From NCBI GenBank assembly GCA_022821145.1, contig JAJEEE010000047.1, positions 1 through 64,000 on the forward strand: 64,000 bases of DNA, read 5' to 3'. Source of the DNA: Acidobacteriota bacterium (GTDB taxonomy: Bacteria > Acidobacteriota > Terriglobia > 20CM-2-55-15). The notes beneath the pieces were generated by a model that worked only from the letters and a program-made list of their open reading frames with translations, had not been told where the DNA came from and did not search any database. Shown here in pieces: positions 16,432 to 23,884 of the stretch (within the stretch, counting starts at the first letter, position 1; each line of letters opens with the position of its first letter). Made by a program: the position numbers and the translations under genes.

Positions 16432-17454
16432 ATGAGGTTCACAAGCCTGCTGGGTCCCGAGGACCCGAAACGGAAGCCCACGCGCAACGACATCGAGAAA
16501 GGCGCTCGCCCGGGAACGCCCAAAACGGCATCCGGTCTGGGCGTCTTCGCCCTCTGGGCCGCGGTCGGAATTCTGGCGGCCCTCTTCACATTCACCGCCC
16601 GTTCGGGCTTCGAGCGGCTGGAGGCCGGGGAGGCGCGGCTGGCCGAGACGGCGGACGCCGCCGCGGTCGAGGCGGTCGGAACGCGGCTGGATTCCCTGGA
16701 CCGGCGTCTTTCGACCGTGGCCGGCCGTGTACCGAACGCGGAGGTCATGGAACGGTTGAGCGCGCGCGTCTCGGCCGTCGAGTCGTCCCTCACGCGGGGG
16801 TTGGCCTCCGTACGCGGCGACATCGCCGAGATCCGGGAGGCCGACGACGACGTCGAATGGCGTATCCAGGCCGGGGTCGAGGACGCCGCGTCCCCGATTC
16901 GGGAACGGCTGGCGGCCCTGGAAGCGGCCGAGCAGTCCCGGATGGCGGAGCTGGCGGTCCTGGAAGACAAGCTCGTGGACGAGATCGAGTCCGTCGGTTT
17001 CGACCTGGCGTTCGAGATGGACCTCGAGCGCCGGCGTGACGACGCCCGCACCGCGGGTCTGGCGAACCGCCTGGCGGGCGCCGAGCGCCGTCTCGACGTC
17101 GTCGCGTACGCCGTCGACAAGGATCGCGTCGATTTCGAAACGTACACGGACTTCAACGAGGAGATCGCGCCCGGCATCGTCCTGCGCCTCACGCGCGTGG
17201 ACCGCCGCCTTCAACGCATCGGCGGCTGGATCTGGCTCGTGCCCGAGGCGCGCTTCCTGCGGATCGACGATCACCCGATCCAGCGTTCCCTGGTGTTCTA
17301 CACCCACCAGGACGACCGGCCCCACGAGTTGGTCTTCACGCGCGTGACCGAGACGGCCGCCGTCGGATTCGTGCGGCTGCCGTCGGAATCGGTCGTGGAG
17401 TCGGCGGACGCGTCCTGGGATGCGCCGCCGGTCGCCACCGTCCTGAACGACTGA
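16432..17454 (+). CDS. Unknown membrane-anchored coiled-coil protein
   Basis: 340 residues; I do not recognise the family. A short polar N-terminus with GPEDPKRKPTRNDIEKG is followed by one hydrophobic helix (~residues 35-55). A long heptad-rich segment follows (~58-240, with LDSLDRRLSTVAGRV, RLSARVSAVESSL). The C-terminal ~100 residues look globular (IGGWIWLVPEARFLRIDDHP, VFYTHQDDRPHELVFTRV). A ribosome site ACGGAGG precedes the ATG. It lies downstream of a sigma-54 promoter and divergent from the sigma-54-dependent regulator gene, so it is probably a target of that system. Confidence 0.8.
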   Translation: MRFTSLLGPEDPKRKPTRNDIEKGARPGTPKTASGLGVFALWAAVGILAALFTFTARSGFERLEAGEARLAETADAAAVEAVGTRLDSLDRRLSTVAGRVPNAEVMERLSARVSAVESSLTRGLASVRGDIAEIREADDDVEWRIQAGVEDAASPIRERLAALEAAEQSRMAELAVLEDKLVDEIESVGFDLAFEMDLERRRDDARTAGLANRLAGAERRLDVVAYAVDKDRVDFETYTDFNEEIAPGIVLRLTRVDRRLQRIGGWIWLVPEARFLRIDDHPIQRSLVFYTHQDDRPHELVFTRVTETAAVGFVRLPSESVVESADASWDAPPVATVLND

Positions 17455-17478
17455 CGGCGGAGGCGGGGCGCGGCGGCG

Positions 17479-18267
17479 CTACTTCCGGAACAGCGCGTCG
17501 TAGAGCTGCTTGCGCCCCACGCCCAGCCGTTGGGCGGCCAGCTTCAGGATCGCCGGCCGCGTCATCGTGGAGAGGTCGACCGGCCCGCCCTCCGGTTCAT
17601 CGGTTCCCGCCGCGCCTTCGACGACGATCACGGACTCGCCGCGTTCGGACACGCGCTCGAGGATCCGCCCGATGGGACCGTGGACGTACTCTTCGTGGAA
17701 CTTCGTCATTTCACGCCCAAGGAAGGCCGTGCGGTCGCCCAGCAGGTCCCGCATGTCGGACAGGGCGGCCCGCAGCCGGTGCGGGGCCTCGTAGAAGACC
17801 AGGGTGGCGGTCTCCGAACGCAGGCTTTCGAGCCGCCGGCGGCGGGCGTCCTTCCGCGGGGGCAGGAAACCGACGAAGAGGAACGCGTCGGTGGGCAGTC
17901 CCGAGACGGACAGGGCGGCGGTCAACGCCGACGCGCCGGGCACCGGAACGACCGGCGCGCCGATCGAACGGCACGCCCGAACGACGCGGTAGCCGGGATC
18001 GGAAACCGTCGGCGTTCCACTGTCGGAAACCAGCGCCAGCGAAGCGCCGCGCGCGATCCGGCGCGCCAGCGCGTCGGCCTTCGCGGCTTCGTTGTAGTCG
18101 TGGCAGCTCTCCAGTTTCCCCTGGATACCGTAACGCGACAGGAGCTTGCGCGTGTGTCGCGTATCCTCGCACAGGATCCCGTCAGCGGCGCGCAACACGG
18201 CCTCGGCACGGTGAGTCCAGTCGTCGAGGTTGCCGATCGGCGTTGCAACGACATAAAGGGCGCCCAT
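17479..18267 (-). CDS. rsmI: 16S rRNA (cytidine1402-2'-O)-methyltransferase
   Basis: 262 residues. The SAM-dependent enzyme methylates C1402 in the ribosomal P site. Signatures are LYVVATPIGNLDDWTHRA at the N-terminus, CEDTRHTRKLL, LVSDSGTPTVSDPG and PVPGASALTAALSVSGLP of the tetrapyrrole-methylase fold, and FVGFLPPRK. Length and order match RsmI. The C-terminal tail (PAILKLAAQRLGVGRKQLYDAL) is the small helical domain of the family. A GGGGGGAA ribosome site precedes the ATG. It follows galU at 13 nt. Confidence 0.95.
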   Translation of the reverse strand: MGALYVVATPIGNLDDWTHRAEAVLRAADGILCEDTRHTRKLLSRYGIQGKLESCHDYNEAAKADALARRIARGASLALVSDSGTPTVSDPGYRVVRACRSIGAPVVPVPGASALTAALSVSGLPTDAFLFVGFLPPRKDARRRRLESLRSETATLVFYEAPHRLRAALSDMRDLLGDRTAFLGREMTKFHEEYVHGPIGRILERVSERGESVIVVEGAAGTDEPEGGPVDLSTMTRPAILKLAAQRLGVGRKQLYDALFRK

Positions 18268-18280
18268 CGTTCCCCCCGGA

Positions 18281-19207
18281 CTACAGCTTCAACGATTCGA
18301 GGTATTCCCGGAACTCGGCGCCCAGGTCGTCCCGCTTGAGCGCGAGTTCGACCGTGCCCTTCAGGAAGCCGAGCTTGTCGCCCGCGTCGTAGCGGGCGCC
18401 CTCGAACCGGTAGGCGTACACCGGCTCGGTCTCGATCAGCCGACGGATGGCGTCGGTCAGCTGGATCTCGCCGCCCCGGCCGGGCGGCGTCTCCTCCAAC
18501 GCGGCGAAGATACCGGGGGTCAGGATGTAGCGGCCGATGATGGCCAGATTGGACGGGGCCTCCGTCGGGGACGGTTTCTCGACGACGTCCTCGACGCGCG
18601 CCCGCCGCGGATCGTCGGCGTCGGCGGGACCCTCCCGAACGATCCCGTACCGGGACACTTCGGACGGGGGCACCTCCGACGCCGCGACGATCGAGCACCC
18701 GAGCGCGCGGTAGGCCGCCATCATCTGCGCGAGGCACGGCACGTCGGCGTCGATGACGTCGTCGCCCAGCACGACGGCGAACGGCTCGTCGCCGACCGCG
18801 TCGCGCGCGCACGCGATGGCGTGTCCCAGTCCCAGGGCCTGCCGCTGGCGCACGTACGTCACGCGGGCCATGTTCGAGATGCGGCGGATCTCTTCGAGTG
18901 GGTCCGTGCGGCCGCGTTCGGCCAGCACGGTCTCGAGCTCGCCGGAAACGTCGAAGTGACCCTCGATCGCGTCCTTGCCGCGGCCGGTGACGATCGTGAC
19001 ATGCCGGATGCCGGAATCGACGGCTTCCTCGACCGCGTACTGGATGAGCGGCTTGTCGATGAGGGGCAGCATTTCCTTCGGCTGCGCCTTGGTCGCCGGC
19101 AGAAACCGCGTGCCCCACCCGGCCGCCGGCAGAACGGCCCGGCGAATCGGCGCCGCGCCGGCGTTTCGCTCCCGGGTCGCGCGGGCTCCAGGCGGCGGTT
19201 CGTTCAA
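18281..19207 (-). CDS. galU: UTP-glucose-1-phosphate uridylyltransferase
   Basis: 308 residues. GalU makes UDP-glucose for surface glycans. The nucleotide-binding start VLPAAGWGTRFLPATKAQPK is diagnostic. VVLGDDVID, VEKPSPTEAPSNLAIIGRY and the substrate loop near DAGDKLGFLKG also match. The likely start is TTG at 19207, which overlaps the lepB stop as TTGA; no better start exists before the conserved domain. It forms an operon with yqeY, lepB and rsmI. Confidence 0.95.
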   Translation of the reverse strand: MNEPPPGARATRERNAGAAPIRRAVLPAAGWGTRFLPATKAQPKEMLPLIDKPLIQYAVEEAVDSGIRHVTIVTGRGKDAIEGHFDVSGELETVLAERGRTDPLEEIRRISNMARVTYVRQRQALGLGHAIACARDAVGDEPFAVVLGDDVIDADVPCLAQMMAAYRALGCSIVAASEVPPSEVSRYGIVREGPADADDPRRARVEDVVEKPSPTEAPSNLAIIGRYILTPGIFAALEETPPGRGGEIQLTDAIRRLIETEPVYAYRFEGARYDAGDKLGFLKGTVELALKRDDLGAEFREYLESLKL

Positions 19208-19995
19208 CGGATCAACGTGCCGGTGCGGAACCAGCGGGTCTGGCCGAAGAAGTTGGCCGCGACCGATGCGTATCCGCGGACGCGGTCCAGCAGGGAGCGT
19301 CGGCCCGGCGTGTAGGCTCCGCCTTCGAACGACCAGTACACGAACAACGGCTTGCCGATGACGTCGCCGTGGCTGACGAAGCCCCACGCCCGGCTGTCGC
19401 GGCTGTTGTCGCGGTTGTCGCCCATGACGAAGTACGCGTCGTCGGGAACGGTGACCGGCCCGAAGTTGTCGCGGCCCATCAACCCGCTCCCCAGGAAAGC
19501 GTTTGCGCGATAGACGTGCGTGTCGACGTGAATCTTGTACGGCTCGTCCAACACCGCCCCGTTGACGCGGACGATCTTCTCGCGGATCTCGACGACGTCG
19601 CCGCCGACGCCGACGATGCGCTTGACGAACGGCACGGGGCCGCCGTCGGGCGCGCGGAACGCCACGATATCGCCCTGCTCCAGGGACCGCGCGGGCAGGA
19701 CCGGTTGCACGAAGCGGGGGTAATTCGCCGGGAAGGCCAGCTTGTCCAGGAAGAAGTGGTCGCCGACCAGGATCGTCGGCTTCATCGATTCGGTCGGGAC
19801 CTGCGTGGCCTGCGCGACGAAGTTGGTGAACAGCAGCACGAACGCGATCGTGAAGACCAAGCTCTCGGTCCATTCCCGCAGCGCGCCCTTTCCCCCGCGC
19901 GGCGAATCGTCGTCGACGGCGTCGGGAGACTCTTCGGACGGAAGCGCGGCCGGGACCGGATCGTTGCCGGGGATTTCCGGTTCGGCGTCCGGCAT
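19204..19995 (-). CDS. lepB: Signal peptidase I
   Basis: 263 residues. A long acidic cytoplasmic N-terminus is followed by one membrane helix (~46-62). Box B carries the nucleophile Ser (VPTESMKPTI, ~70), box D the general-base Lys (PFVKRIVGVGGD, ~125) and box E GDNRDNSRDSRAWG. The enzyme cleaves signal peptides on the outer face of the inner membrane. ATG at 19995 overlaps the yqeY stop (TGATG); a GTG at 19998 is an alternative. The N-terminal extension before the helix is longer than usual. Confidence 0.95.
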   Translation of the reverse strand: MPDAEPEIPGNDPVPAALPSEESPDAVDDDSPRGGKGALREWTESLVFTIAFVLLFTNFVAQATQVPTESMKPTILVGDHFFLDKLAFPANYPRFVQPVLPARSLEQGDIVAFRAPDGGPVPFVKRIVGVGGDVVEIREKIVRVNGAVLDEPYKIHVDTHVYRANAFLGSGLMGRDNFGPVTVPDDAYFVMGDNRDNSRDSRAWGFVSHGDVIGKPLFVYWSFEGGAYTPGRRSLLDRVRGYASVAANFFGQTRWFRTGTLIR

Positions 19996-20441
19996 CACGC
20001 CAGCGTCTCCCGCACCCGTCGGCTGACGCGGCCGCCGTCGACGGTCTTGCCGGCCAGCCGCGCCAGCGTGGCCTTCATGACGGGGCCCATGTCCTTCGGA
20101 CTCGACGCGCCGGTCTCGGCGATGGCGGCGGCGATCGCCTCCCCTATTTCCGCGTCCGAGGCCGGCGCCGGGAGATAGGTCTCCAGGATGGCGATCTCGG
20201 CCTCCTCCTTGCGCGCCATGTCCTCGCGCCCGCCGTTCCGGAACTGGGCGGCCGCGTCGCGGCGTTGCTGCACCAGCGCGTTGAGCACGCCGGCGGCGGC
20301 CGCCTCCGACAGTTCGTCGCCGGTCTCCACCCGCTTGTTGTGGAGCGCGGCCTTGGCCATGCGCAGGGTGCTCAGGCGCGCGGCCTCCTTGCGCCGCATG
20401 GCCGCCACCATGTCGGTCTGAATCTGTTCGCTGAGCGGCAT
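19995..20441 (-). CDS. yqeY: GatB/YqeY domain protein
   Basis: 148 residues, all one YqeY domain: LSEQIQTDMVAAMRRKEAARLSTLRM at the start, then GREDMARKEEAEIAILETYLP and the C-terminal GKTVDGGRVSRRVRETL. The domain resembles the tRNA-binding tail of GatB, but a stand-alone role is not firmly known. A -10-like TAGCGT lies 6 nt before the ATG and overlaps the edge of the inverted-repeat element upstream. Confidence 0.9.
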   Translation of the reverse strand: MPLSEQIQTDMVAAMRRKEAARLSTLRMAKAALHNKRVETGDELSEAAAAGVLNALVQQRRDAAAQFRNGGREDMARKEEAEIAILETYLPAPASDAEIGEAIAAAIAETGASSPKDMGPVMKATLARLAGKTVDGGRVSRRVRETLA

Positions 20442-20451
20442 CGGCCGACGC

Positions 20452-20615
20452 TAGGAGCCTGCGGTGGAATCCCGCGTCGCACCGAGACCGGTGAGGCGCC
20501 CGTCCGGCAAGGCGCGAGTAGGGAGCCTATTCCCGATATGTGACCGGCGAGCCACGCGGTCCAGACGGGATGCATCGCCGGTCGAATGCAGCAGGGGCTC
20601 CACCGCAGGCTCCTA
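20452..20615. mobile_element. MITE-like element with 15-bp inverted repeats and TA flanks
   Basis: GGAGCCTGCGGTGGA (20454-20468) and its exact reverse complement (20599-20613) bound a 160-bp segment with no gene. A TA dinucleotide lies directly outside each end (20452-20453 and 20614-20615), as expected for a target duplication by a Tc1/mariner or IS630-type transposase. The centre holds no recognisable coding sequence. It sits between yqeY and the HNH nuclease gene. Alternatively it is a conserved regulatory or terminator structure. Confidence 0.65.
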
Positions 20616-21140
20616 TAGATCGAGCTCGACGTTCCAGTACAGGTAGTCCCGCCAGCTCTCCGGGGGGGACTGGATCCGGAACCGGATGTGGACCGCCGGC
20701 AGCCACTTGGGCTCGATGGGTTCGCGGACGAGCCGCATGCCGGCCTGGGCGGGCGTTCGCCCTCCCTTCCTGTGGTTGCACCGGAAGCAGGCCGTCACGA
20801 TGTTGTCCCACTTCTTCCGGCCGCCGCGAGCCACGGGCACGACGTGGTCGAAGGTGAGATCCTCGGTCGGGAACCGCTTGCCGCAGTATTGACAGGTGTA
20901 GTCGTCGCGGGCGTAGATGTTCGCGCGCGAGAACTTCACGCGGTTGCGGTGCTTGACGCCGACGTACTTGACGAGCCGGCACACCGACGGGAGCCGGAGC
21001 GAGAACGTGATACTGCGAATCTCCTGCTCGTACTCGTCGATGACCTCGACCTTGCCCGCGAAGAGGAGCGTCACCGCCTTCTTCCACGAGATGATCCGAA
21101 GCGGCTCGTACGACGCGTTCAGTAGCAGTGTCGCCTGCAT
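20613..21140 (-). CDS. HNH endonuclease family protein
   Basis: 175 residues. A central HNH fold is seen: CQYCGKRFPTEDLTFDHVVP, then RGGRKKWDNIVTACFRCNHRKGG. Two CxxC pairs bind zinc and the DH pair plus N/H form the metal-dependent nuclease site. The N-terminus VLLLNASYEPLRIISWKKAV-like sequence is typical of stand-alone McrA-like HNH proteins common in bacteria; the biological role is unclear. The ATG at 21140 fits this start. The stop TAG spans the border of the inverted-repeat element, so the last codons may have been altered by insertion. A TTGACA -35 lies at 21197-21192. Confidence 0.88.
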   Translation of the reverse strand: MQATLLLNASYEPLRIISWKKAVTLLFAGKVEVIDEYEQEIRSITFSLRLPSVCRLVKYVGVKHRNRVKFSRANIYARDDYTCQYCGKRFPTEDLTFDHVVPVARGGRKKWDNIVTACFRCNHRKGGRTPAQAGMRLVREPIEPKWLPAVHIRFRIQSPPESWRDYLYWNVELDL

Positions 21141-21247
21141 GACGTCCGATGAACCCCCAACCCAACCAGTCTGAAAGCCGGTCCGCGGCGTTGTCAAGGG
21201 CTTTCCAAGCGGACTCCCGGCTCCCGGCGGGGCTTGGCCGATGCTGC

Positions 21248-21253
21248 TACAAT
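21248..21253 (+). promoter_or_regulatory. -10 element of larE-purD-purE
   Basis: TACAAT at 21248-21253, about 20 nt before the larE ATG. A TTGACA on the other strand at 21197-21192 serves the divergent HNH gene. No clear -35 is seen for larE. Confidence 0.45.
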
Positions 21254-21273
21254 AGCGCGTTCCCGTCAGGCTC

Positions 21274-22107
21274 ATGAACGATCGTCGGACAGAGAAGGAA
21301 ACCGCGCTCCGGCGCATTCTGTCGGAGATGGAATCGTGCATCGTCGCCTTCAGCGGCGGCGTCGACAGCGCATACCTCGCCGTGGTGGCGCGCGAGGAAC
21401 TGGGCGATCGAACGCTGGCCGTCACGGCCGAAAGCCCCAGCTATTCCGCCCACCAGCGCGCCATGGCGGTCGATGTGGCCGCCGGACACGGACTGCGGCA
21501 CGAGTTCATCCGTTCCGCGGAGCTGGACAACCCCGACTACGCCGGGAACCCCGTCAACCGCTGCTACTTCTGCAAGACCGAGCTGTACACGCGGTTGGAC
21601 GCCATGGCCCGGGACCGGGGGTTCCGGTGGGTCGTGGACGGCAACAACCGCGACGACACGGCCGATCACCGGCCGGGACGCGAAGCCGGACGCGAGCTGG
21701 GGGTCCGTAGCCCCCTGATCGAAGCCGGGCTCGGCAAGTCCGACATCCGGGAGCTGTCCCGCGCCCGCGGACTGGCCACCTGGGACGCGCCGGCCTCGGC
21801 CTGCCTCGCGTCGCGCATTCCCTACGGGTCGCCCGTCACGACGGAGAAGCTCGGGATGATCGACCGCGGGGAAGCCGTTCTGCGCGCGATGGGATTCCGC
21901 CAGAGCCGCGTGCGGCACCACGGCGACGTGGCGCGCATCGAGATCGAACGCGACGAAATGGCGCGCGCCCTCAACGTCCCGGCGTTCGAGCGGCTATCGG
22001 CGGAGTTCCGGGCCATCGGGTTCCGGTTCGTCGCCGTCGACGTGGACGGCTACCGGACGGGCGCGCTCAACGAGCCGCTCCACCGGATCGAGGTCGGCCG
22101 GGAGTGA
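21274..22107 (+). CDS. larE: LarE-like ATP-dependent sulfur transferase
   Basis: 277 residues. PP-loop pyrophosphatase motif AFSGGVDSAYLA (~24-35) adenylates the substrate. NRCYFCKTELY and the DAPASACLASRIPYG segment follow, where LarE of Lactobacillus has its sacrificial cysteine. In lactate racemase maturation LarE thiolates pyridinium mononucleotides to build the nickel pincer cofactor. No larB, larC or larA lies nearby. It is the first gene of an operon with purD and purE, and the purD GTG overlaps its stop. Confidence 0.85.
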   Translation: MNDRRTEKETALRRILSEMESCIVAFSGGVDSAYLAVVAREELGDRTLAVTAESPSYSAHQRAMAVDVAAGHGLRHEFIRSAELDNPDYAGNPVNRCYFCKTELYTRLDAMARDRGFRWVVDGNNRDDTADHRPGREAGRELGVRSPLIEAGLGKSDIRELSRARGLATWDAPASACLASRIPYGSPVTTEKLGMIDRGEAVLRAMGFRQSRVRHHGDVARIEIERDEMARALNVPAFERLSAEFRAIGFRFVAVDVDGYRTGALNEPLHRIEVGRE

Positions 22108-23366
22108 GGGTCCTTGTCGTCGGCTCCGGCGGGCGGGAGCACGCCCTGGTGGACGCGATCCGGCAAAGCCCCAAGGCTTCGCGCCTGTTTGCCGCCCCGG
22201 GCAACGGCGGTACCCGCGCGCACGCCGAACCGGCGGCGATCGCGCCCGACGACGTCGAGGGGCTGGCCACTTTCGCCGAAAACAACGCGATCGACGTCAC
22301 CGTCGTCGGCCCGGAAGCGCCGCTCAGCCTGGGCATCGTCGACCGGTTCCGGGCCCGGCAACTCGGCGTCATCGGCCCGGCGGCGGACCTGGCCCGCATC
22401 GAGGGCAGCAAGACCTTCACCAAGCGGCTCTGCTCGGCCCAAGGGCTGCCGACCGCGGCCTACACGGTGTGCTCGACGGCGGAGGAGGCCTACGGCGTGC
22501 TCGAGGCTTCGGCCTACCCCACGGTCGTCAAGGCCGACGGCCTGGCCGCCGGAAAGGGCGTCGTCGTGGCCGAAACGCCCGACGAGGCCCGCCGCGCGGT
22601 CGGCGACTTCATGGAGCGCCGGACGCTGGGCGAGGCCGGTTCCACGGTGGTCATCGAGGAGTGTCTCGAAGGCGAGGAAGCGTCTTTCCACGTCTTCGCC
22701 GACGGCGTGGACTTCCAGCCCATGGTCGCGTCCCGGGATCACAAGCGGCGTTTCGAGGGCGACACCGGACCCAATACCGGCGGCATGGGCGCATACTCGG
22801 ACGACGCGATCCTCTCCTCCGAGTTGCGTCGCGACGTGATCGACGGCTTGATCCGGCCCACGCTCGACGCGGTGGGCGCCTACACGGGCATCCTCTACGC
22901 CGGGCTGATGCTGACGCGCGAGGGCCCGAAGCTGCTGGAGTACAACGTGCGGTTCGGCGATCCCGAGACGCAGGTCATCCTGCCGCGCCTGGAGACCGAC
23001 CTCCTGGACGTGTTCGCGGCGATGATCGACCATCGGCTGTCCGATGTCGAGCTGGCCTGGAAACCCGGCGCATCGGCGTCCGTCGTCCTGGTCGCCGACA
23101 CGTATCCGGGGAACGTGGAGAAGGGACGAAGAATCAGCGGCCTCGAAGCGGCCGCGCGAATGGACGGCGTGACCGTCTTCCACGCGGGCACCCGCTGGGA
23201 GGACGGCCACGTTTACACGAACGGCGGCCGCGTTCTGAACGTCACGGCCGTGGGTGAACGGCTCGACGACGCGCTGGAGAAGGCCTATGCCGCGGCCGAC
23301 GCGATCGACTTCGAGGGCAAGGCCTGCCGGCGCGATATCGGGCAGAAAGGACTGAAGAGACAATGA
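22104..23366 (+). CDS. purD: Phosphoribosylamine-glycine ligase
   Basis: 420 residues, typical length. PurD joins glycine to phosphoribosylamine in purine synthesis. It begins VLVVGSGGREHALVDAI (N-domain). The ATP-grasp domain has VVKADGLAAGKGVVVAE and EEASFHVFADG. GPNTGGMGAYSDDA and EYNVRFGDPETQV carry the metal and nucleotide ligands. GTG start overlaps the larE stop (GTGA). Confidence 0.97.
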   Translation: MRVLVVGSGGREHALVDAIRQSPKASRLFAAPGNGGTRAHAEPAAIAPDDVEGLATFAENNAIDVTVVGPEAPLSLGIVDRFRARQLGVIGPAADLARIEGSKTFTKRLCSAQGLPTAAYTVCSTAEEAYGVLEASAYPTVVKADGLAAGKGVVVAETPDEARRAVGDFMERRTLGEAGSTVVIEECLEGEEASFHVFADGVDFQPMVASRDHKRRFEGDTGPNTGGMGAYSDDAILSSELRRDVIDGLIRPTLDAVGAYTGILYAGLMLTREGPKLLEYNVRFGDPETQVILPRLETDLLDVFAAMIDHRLSDVELAWKPGASASVVLVADTYPGNVEKGRRISGLEAAARMDGVTVFHAGTRWEDGHVYTNGGRVLNVTAVGERLDDALEKAYAAADAIDFEGKACRRDIGQKGLKRQ

Positions 23367-23878
23367 CGGACCGAAACCCTGCCGTGGGGATACTGATGGG
23401 GAGCGACTCGGACCTGCCGGTGATGAGCGCCGCGATCGAGACGCTGGAGGAGTTCGGCGTACCCGCCGAGGTCGAGGTGGTCAGCGCCCACCGTTCGCCG
23501 GCCCGCTCGGCCGAGTACGCGCGGACGGCGCGCGAACGCGGTCTGCAGGTCATCATCTGCGGGGCGGGCGCGGCCGCGCACCTGGCGGGCGTGATCGCGG
23601 CCGAAACGACGGTTCCCGTCATCGGCGTGCCCATCGACAGCTCTCCGCTGAAGGGTTTCGACTCGCTGATGTCGACGGTGCAGATGCCGCCCGGCATCCC
23701 GGTGGCGACGATGGCCGTCGGCCGCGCGGGCGCGGCCAACGCCGCGCTGTTCGCGATCCAGATCCTTTCGACCGCCAACGCCGGGCTGGTCGAGAAGATG
23801 GGCGCCCACAAGAGGAAGCTGGCCGAGGGCGTGGCCCGGAAGAACGCGCGCCTTCAGGAGAAACTGGCCGAGGGTTGA
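23363..23878 (+). CDS. purE: N5-carboxyaminoimidazole ribonucleotide mutase
   Basis: 171 residues. GILMGSDSDLPVM and VVSAHRSPAR are the class I PurE phosphate and carboxylate-binding motifs, with the catalytic His in SAHRSP. GAGAAAHLAGVIAA is the active-site loop. The reaction is rearrangement of N5-CAIR to CAIR. ATG overlaps the purD stop. PurK is not nearby. A LarB identity (PurE-like domain) was considered because of larE but length and motifs are those of PurE. Confidence 0.95.
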   Translation: MTDRNPAVGILMGSDSDLPVMSAAIETLEEFGVPAEVEVVSAHRSPARSAEYARTARERGLQVIICGAGAAAHLAGVIAAETTVPVIGVPIDSSPLKGFDSLMSTVQMPPGIPVATMAVGRAGAANAALFAIQILSTANAGLVEKMGAHKRKLAEGVARKNARLQEKLAEG

Positions 23879-23884
23879 GCCGCG

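Noticed and set aside
17455-17478. Terminator between the coiled-coil gene and rsmI
   Set aside because: GC-rich but without a clear stem followed by a T-tract.
23363-23878. PurE-like gene as LarB
   Set aside because: Short length and SDSDLPVM/SAHRSP motifs fit PurE; it follows purD directly.
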